The notes under the pieces were generated by a model. That model did no database searches and was not told the DNA's origin. It saw only the letters and a program-made list of their open reading frames with translations. Position numbers and translations under genes: made by a program. Shown here piece after piece: positions 53,759-57,989 of a DNA stretch of 57,989 nt. Position 1 is the stretch's first letter, and the number at the start of each line of letters is the position of its first letter. This DNA comes from Clostridiales bacterium (GTDB lineage: Bacteria > Bacteroidota > Bacteroidia > Bacteroidales > Muribaculaceae), in the NCBI GenBank assembly GCA_023666645.1, contig JAMPBP010000004.1:1-57989 (forward strand), written 5' to 3'.

Positions 53759-54544
53759 TCATATCCTCTCCATGTCGGTTCCCTTGATCCATGCACGCGA
53801 GCCTGCCACTTTAACTTCATACCACCGGTCGCCTTTTCCGTGGGTAGGAATCACAGAGTCAACAACTTCTACTTTGGTGCCCTCATGGAGCAGAAATGCT
53901 TGTGACTCGTTGTCGGTGGCTTCGCGGGGAGCTGTCGACAATTTTGCTGATGGGGAGGTTATGATAGCCATATCGTGGCTGGCCGAACGCCGGCTACCGG
54001 TCAATGACAGTGTCACAGTGACTATCATGAGCAACAGCACCACGCCACCGCCGAAGAAGCATATCTTACGTATAACCACATTGCGTGTCACGAGGTAGCC
54101 TACAAAGGCTATAACCGTGAGGGTGAACAGTATGAAAGCAGTCCATGCCCAGGTATCGGGATGGGTAAAGTTGACTGTATTATCGAATATTTTGGCGAGC
54201 AACAGGCGATTGTCGACAGGTTTGTCGGTGATGCGTGCGTTGACAAAGTCAAGGTTGGTTTTGGCATCCTCATTGGTGGGATCGAGTTTCAGGGCGCGCT
54301 CATACCACAACACGGCACGTCCCAAGTCACCCATGCGGTAGTGGGTGTTGCCAATATTGTAGAACAGGTCGCTCGAGGTGCCCAGCGAGTCACCTGCAAG
54401 CATGTACAGTTCGAGAGCTCGGGAGTAGGCCAGGGAGTTATAGGCCGAGTCGGCTTCGGCAACGAGATCGGCTGTTGACGCAGCAGAGCGTCCTGCAATG
54501 GTTGCTATAGCCAGTAGAAGTATATATCGGAGAATGCGTTTCAT
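53759..54544 (-). CDS. batE: BatE, TPR and SH3 domain membrane protein
   Basis: A 261-residue protein: signal peptide (1-23), tetratricopeptide repeats (about 28-95; DLFYNIGNTHYRMGDLGRAVLWYERALKL-type), two transmembrane segments (132-152, 160-181) and a C-terminal bacterial SH3 domain (about 195-261; WYEVKVAGSRAWI). This is the layout of BatE, last gene of the Bacteroides aerotolerance operon. It starts 36 nt after batD. Confidence 0.85.
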   Translation of the reverse strand: MKRILRYILLLAIATIAGRSAASTADLVAEADSAYNSLAYSRALELYMLAGDSLGTSSDLFYNIGNTHYRMGDLGRAVLWYERALKLDPTNEDAKTNLDFVNARITDKPVDNRLLLAKIFDNTVNFTHPDTWAWTAFILFTLTVIAFVGYLVTRNVVIRKICFFGGGVVLLLMIVTVTLSLTGSRRSASHDMAIITSPSAKLSTAPREATDNESQAFLLHEGTKVEVVDSVIPTHGKGDRWYEVKVAGSRAWIKGTDMERI

Positions 54545-54580
54545 TGAGTTTCCTGATTATATAGGTTGGGGATTGCTGAA

Positions 54581-56416
54581 TCAGTTGCTTTTCATCTTTT
54601 TCATGCTCTCAAGTGTGTCCATGGCGCTTGAGGTGGCGTCGTAGATTTCCTGAAGGGTGTGCTGCGAGGCATCGGGGGTGTAACGTGCCATCTCACACTC
54701 GTCGAGAATGTCTATTATTTTGTCTATATTTTGTTGCGACATACCGCGGGCAGCAAGTTTCTCGCTTACATTGCTGCGTGTGAGGTCGGCTACCGGAATG
54801 ACGAGACGGTCGCTGATGTAGCCCCACAGGGCATTGAGAATTTCGGCATGGAACTGCTCTTTATCGCCAGAGTTCATATACAAGCGGGCGCGGCGTAGAC
54901 GTTTCTTGGCCACACGTCCGGCACGGGCGGTGCGTCGTCCTACGACATCGGCGTTGAGCCGTAGCTGGCGTCGGTACATGGCGATGCCTGTGAGGGCGAG
55001 GAGCGCTACAATCACCCAGGCTGTCCAGTAGCGGGGGGAGTGGATTGTGAGGCTGTGGTGCTGGCTCAGTGAGCGGGGGTCGAGTCGATGTATGTGCAAT
55101 ATGTCGGTAGCGCGTTGCTTGATTTCGTTCTGCTCTACGTTGCTCACTGTTGTCGATGCGCCTTTGGCCACATCAAGGTCATAACCGCCGGTGGTGAGTG
55201 TCACATATTCTTTCTTAGTGGGGTCAAAGTAGCTGAACTCGATTGGTGCGACATTGAATGTGCCCACGCTCTGAGGCACGAAGGTGAGTTCGGAGGTGAC
55301 TGTTCCGGTCATGGTGTTACCTGATATATGGGCGCGCACATCCTCGCTCGGTGTGTACTGCTCGAAGTCGATAGGTAGGTCAACATGTGGGGCTTTGACA
55401 TATTTGATGTTGCCGCTGCCTGTGATGATTGTTGTGAGCGATGCTGCTTCATTGGTGCGCAATGAGTTGCTGCTTAACCGCGACTCCAGGGTGAATTTAC
55501 CCACGGCACCGTTGAATGAGGTCGGCTTGGGCGATGGTAACGGAGTAATGTTGATTGTCGAGCTCTTGGGTGTTAGGTTTACATCCTGCTCGACCGGGAT
55601 ATTGGTGTATCCCCAGAATCCGTGCTGCACGCGCTGCATTGTGGTCACGCCTACGGTATACTCGCCTGAGGTTACTGTGAGCTGGCCTGATGTCTGTGGG
55701 TAGATTATGTATTTTTTGAGCACGGCTGTGAGATAGTTCTGCCCGTTGTAGTGTTCTATCTCGTTATTCTGTGACGAGAGCTGCACTTCCTCGATGAGGA
55801 AACCATCGAATGTGGGGAGCTTGTGGGGCTGTATGCCGCTTATGCTGTTGTAGCGTGTATAGAGCTTGAGGGTGCACTCAACGGCTTCACCTTCGTAGAC
55901 GTGGGATTTGTTGAAGATGATACGCACGAATATGTCGTTGGACGAGATGTTCTGTCCGGTCTGAGGGGTTTGGGTGGCTGGGTTGGACGGTTGTCCATTG
56001 CCATTGTTGCCGGGGGTAGGGTTACTGTCGGGTGGAAGCACCTTAATCTGTGTGGGTTGTGACTTCACCTCCTTGCCGTTGACGGTGAGCGTGGCGGCCG
56101 GGATAGTGTATGTACCGGCTTTGACAGCTCGGTAGGTGTAGGCATATCCGGTGGTCGACTGCTCAGTGCGCTGGCCTTGGATTATTGTTATCGAGGAACT
56201 TGATGTCACTGCGGGGCCGCTCAGTTCGGTACATCCGTCGATTTTGCCAACCTGGATATTAGAGGCGCTGGCATTCTCAAGTTCGTAGACTACATGGAAC
56301 ATGCTTCCCTCTACTACCGAGCGGGGAGCCTGCACCTTGACGGTCTGGGCTATAGTGGTGACTACAGCCGACGCCACGATTGCCACTATTATAGCTAATG
56401 TGATTCTTTTTACCAT
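54581..56416 (-). CDS. batD: BatD, large membrane-anchored aerotolerance protein
   Basis: A 611-residue protein with signal peptide (1-23), a long beta-rich BatD region exposed to the periplasm (VKVQAPRSVVEGSMFHVVYE, VRIIFNKSHVYEGEAVECTLKLY), one transmembrane segment (about 458-480; WTAWVIVALLALTGIAMY), and a cytoplasmic C-terminal helical part of about 130 residues. It overlaps the end of batC by 7 nt, indicating coupling. Function: with BatA-E it supports oxidative stress tolerance in Bacteroides; the mechanism is not known. Confidence 0.88.
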   Translation of the reverse strand: MVKRITLAIIVAIVASAVVTTIAQTVKVQAPRSVVEGSMFHVVYELENASASNIQVGKIDGCTELSGPAVTSSSSITIIQGQRTEQSTTGYAYTYRAVKAGTYTIPAATLTVNGKEVKSQPTQIKVLPPDSNPTPGNNGNGQPSNPATQTPQTGQNISSNDIFVRIIFNKSHVYEGEAVECTLKLYTRYNSISGIQPHKLPTFDGFLIEEVQLSSQNNEIEHYNGQNYLTAVLKKYIIYPQTSGQLTVTSGEYTVGVTTMQRVQHGFWGYTNIPVEQDVNLTPKSSTINITPLPSPKPTSFNGAVGKFTLESRLSSNSLRTNEAASLTTIITGSGNIKYVKAPHVDLPIDFEQYTPSEDVRAHISGNTMTGTVTSELTFVPQSVGTFNVAPIEFSYFDPTKKEYVTLTTGGYDLDVAKGASTTVSNVEQNEIKQRATDILHIHRLDPRSLSQHHSLTIHSPRYWTAWVIVALLALTGIAMYRRQLRLNADVVGRRTARAGRVAKKRLRRARLYMNSGDKEQFHAEILNALWGYISDRLVIPVADLTRSNVSEKLAARGMSQQNIDKIIDILDECEMARYTPDASQHTLQEIYDATSSAMDTLESMKKMKSN

Positions 56417-57261
56417 GGTTTTTCTACATTACGGCGGTTAGCTTTGCGCTCGCGGTCGGCTTTCTGCTGGGCTTCGACTCGACGGCGTGTAGCATTCTCT
56501 TCGTTTTCCATAGCCTTGAGTATCTGCTCAGCGTTGGCCTGGCTCATGCCACCTTGCTGTTCTTTGTCGTTCTTGTCGCGTTCCTGCTGGTCGGGGCGCT
56601 TGTTACCTTGCTGCTGGTCCTGTTGATCCTGTTGCTGCTGTTGTTGCTGGTCCTCGTTCTGTTGGTCCTGGTTCTGCTGATTCTGCTCCTGTTGCTGTTG
56701 CTGATCCTGCTGTTGGTCCTGTTGCTGATCCTGGTTTTGGTCCTGTTGTTGGTCCTGTTGCTGTTGTTGCTCCTGGAGTTTCAGCTGTGCGAGTCTCAGG
56801 TTCTCACGGGCGTTGTCATCGAGGGGGTTTCTACGCAGGGCGTCCTTGTACATTTCAATGCTGGAGGCATAGTCTTCTCCTCGGTAGGCGGTATTGCCAA
56901 GATTGTAGAATGATCGCTGGGCGGCATCAAGATTTGTCGATGTTTTGGCCAGGTCACGGTATAGGGAGTCGGCCTCGGTCTTGGCGGCTTCACCTTCCTG
57001 GTGTGACAGCGACGATGCCAGGTTGAAGCGTGCTACATCGCTGGCTGAGTTCTCGGCGAGAGCCTTGCGGTTGTCGACTTCGGCCTGGGCGTATTCCTGG
57101 CGGGAATAGTGTTTGTTGGCGTCCTTTATATAGTTACGTTCGCGACGTGTCGTGGGAGCCTCGCCGGTAGGGGTACCTGAGGTACATGAGGTGGCGATGA
57201 ATGCCGTGCCGCATAGTAGCGCGACATTGAATATATGGATTATGTTGTTCAATCTTTTCAT
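56410..57261 (-). CDS. batC: BatC, TPR lipoprotein with Gln/Asp-rich region
   Basis: A 283-residue lipoprotein (ATSC, Cys26). Two TPR-like repeats (about 47-80 and 113-150; FYNLGNTAYRGEDYASSIEMYKDAL) precede a low-complexity Gln/Asp/Asn tract (163-219), then a basic C-terminus. The tract and its fragile DNA are described separately. It sits between batB and batD, as in the known operon. Confidence 0.85.
   Translation of the reverse strand: MKRLNNIIHIFNVALLCGTAFIATSCTSGTPTGEAPTTRRERNYIKDANKHYSRQEYAQAEVDNRKALAENSASDVARFNLASSLSHQEGEAAKTEADSLYRDLAKTSTNLDAAQRSFYNLGNTAYRGEDYASSIEMYKDALRRNPLDDNARENLRLAQLKLQEQQQQQDQQQDQNQDQQQDQQQDQQQQQEQNQQNQDQQNEDQQQQQQQDQQDQQQGNKRPDQQERDKNDKEQQGGMSQANAEQILKAMENEENATRRRVEAQQKADRERKANRRNVEKPW
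56605..56775 (-). repeat. Low-complexity Gln/Asp repeat inside batC
   Basis: About 170 bp built from CAG/CAA and GAC/GAT codons (QQDQ units, with NQ variants), coding residues 163-219 of BatC. The codons vary between units, so it is an imperfect repeat and not a perfect microsatellite. Length can change by slippage between strains. Confidence 0.75.
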
Positions 57262-57297
57262 AGTTCTCTCTATCTCATTGAGGTGGATATAAGCCGG

Positions 57298-57989
57298 TTA
57301 CTTGGAAAAGAACGTATATTTCCTGAGCCATCCTATCTTGCGGTCGAAAATGAAGACATCGGCAATGATGAGGAGCAAGGCAAAGAAGACGAAGAGCGGA
57401 AATTGCTCGGCGCTCGATTTGTATTTTACATTCTTCAGCTCCGACTTCTGCAGGTTGTCGAGCTGGTCAGTGAGTTCCGACACGGCGTTGGAACTGCTTC
57501 CGGCTATGTATATGCCGCCGCCCGCCTGGGCAATCTCGCGTGCCATCTCTTCATTGAGGGCTGTGGTTACGGGCTGACCGTTATAGTCCTTGAAGTATTC
57601 GCCGCGCGCTGCGTTGACCGGTATCGGGGCGCCCTTTACTGAGCCTACGCCTATGACATCGACCTGAATGCCTGCTTTGTGTGCTTGGGTGGCCATGTCG
57701 ATGGCGTCACCTTCATGGTTCTCACCGTCGGTGATGAGTACAATGGCTCGGTTTATATCCTCATCGGGGGAAAATGAGTTCATGGCTTTTCCGATGGCGT
57801 TGCCTATGGCTGTGCCCTGGGTCGATACCATGTCGGTATTGATGTCGTTGATATACATCTTGGCCGAGACAAAATCGGTGGTGATGGGCAACTGGGTGTA
57901 GCTCTCACCTGCAAAGACTATTAGTCCCACACGGTCGTTATCGAGTGCATCGACCATTTTGCCCAGCAGGAATTTGGCGCGGTTGAGGC
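57298..57989 (-). CDS. batB: BatB, von Willebrand factor A domain protein (5' part missing)
   Basis: The frame is open to the window edge; 10 codons before the first Met are coding (LNRAKFLLGK). Visible parts: the VWA domain with VGLIVFAGESYTQLPITTDF and ALVLITDGENHEGD-like segment, and one C-terminal membrane segment (FPLFVFFALLLIIADVFIF). The N-terminal membrane part and MIDAS start (DxSxS) lie outside. It is upstream of batC, 36 nt apart. BatA/BatB assignment is from order and length. Confidence 0.82.
   Translation of the reverse strand, partial: LNRAKFLLGKMVDALDNDRVGLIVFAGESYTQLPITTDFVSAKMYINDINTDMVSTQGTAIGNAIGKAMNSFSPDEDINRAIVLITDGENHEGDAIDMATQAHKAGIQVDVIGVGSVKGAPIPVNAARGEYFKDYNGQPVTTALNEEMAREIAQAGGGIYIAGSSSNAVSELTDQLDNLQKSELKNVKYKSSAEQFPLFVFFALLLIIADVFIFDRKIGWLRKYTFFSK

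Noticed and set aside
56554..56913. A plus-strand frame with long poly-leucine/valine runs
   Set aside because: It is the antisense of the Gln/Asp codons of batC; the leucine run is an artefact of CTG/TTG complements.
1..57989. CRISPR arrays, insertion sequences, integrases or phage genes
   Set aside because: No direct-repeat array, transposase or integrase was seen anywhere in the window.

Overview
This window comes from a Bacteroidales bacterium, most like a gut Muribaculaceae or Bacteroidaceae member; the exact genus is inference. The reasons are: two SusC/SusD pairs with many lipoproteins carrying the acidic surface-export signal (SCDDD, SCSDD, ACNDDD); the gene order tig, clpP, clpX, recQ; a Bat aerotolerance operon; a Bacteroidetes-only DUF4293 protein; and many promoters of the phylum's own type (TTTG, 19-20 nt, TAnnTTTG).

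Left part (1-22.8 kb) is housekeeping. It starts with a cut tRNA-Ser(GCT), then a CPBP membrane protease and trmN6 on the minus strand, engB, a 54-residue ORF, and a RelA-type (p)ppGpp synthetase whose hydrolase domain has lost its catalytic residues and whose 3' end overlaps a lipoprotein gene. A minus-strand group udk-lptB-two alpha/beta hydrolases follows, then SIMPL protein-uvrA on plus. A long minus-strand series clpP-clpX-recQ-ftsE-lysC-lysA-DUF4293 converges on uvrA at a shared hairpin terminator. tig lies upstream of clpP but is separated from it by a strong intrinsic terminator.

Middle part (23.0-51.9 kb) is a glycan-utilisation island of three transcription units. Unit A (+, 23172-34788): FAD-dependent oxidoreductase, GHL10-like hydrolase 1, SusC, SusD, two surface lipoproteins, GHL10-like hydrolase 2, terminator. 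Unit B (+, 35015-42732): a retaining-type GH97, a calcineurin-like phosphoesterase, a SusB-type inverting GH97, and a GH89 alpha-N-acetylglucosaminidase. Unit C (-, 51806-42855): an esterase-like lipoprotein, then SusC, SusD and two lipoproteins (one with FN3 domains), converging on unit B at a bidirectional hairpin. Likely division of labour: surface lipoproteins bind and cut the glycan, SusCD imports the pieces, and periplasmic oxidoreductase, GH97, GH89 and phosphoesterase finish them. No regulator (hybrid two-component sensor, SusR or ECF sigma/anti-sigma) is in the island. Unit A, an oxidoreductase plus two GHL10-like proteins and no classical glycoside hydrolase, is the best candidate for an undescribed system.

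Right part (52.0-58 kb, minus) holds a stress protein with an N-terminal DUF2007-like domain and two Usp domains, a small Bacteroidetes helix-turn-helix protein, and the 3' part of a Bat operon: batB (cut by the window edge), batC, batD, batE. All promoter and terminator calls come from reading the sequence by eye; no folding or similarity search was run.
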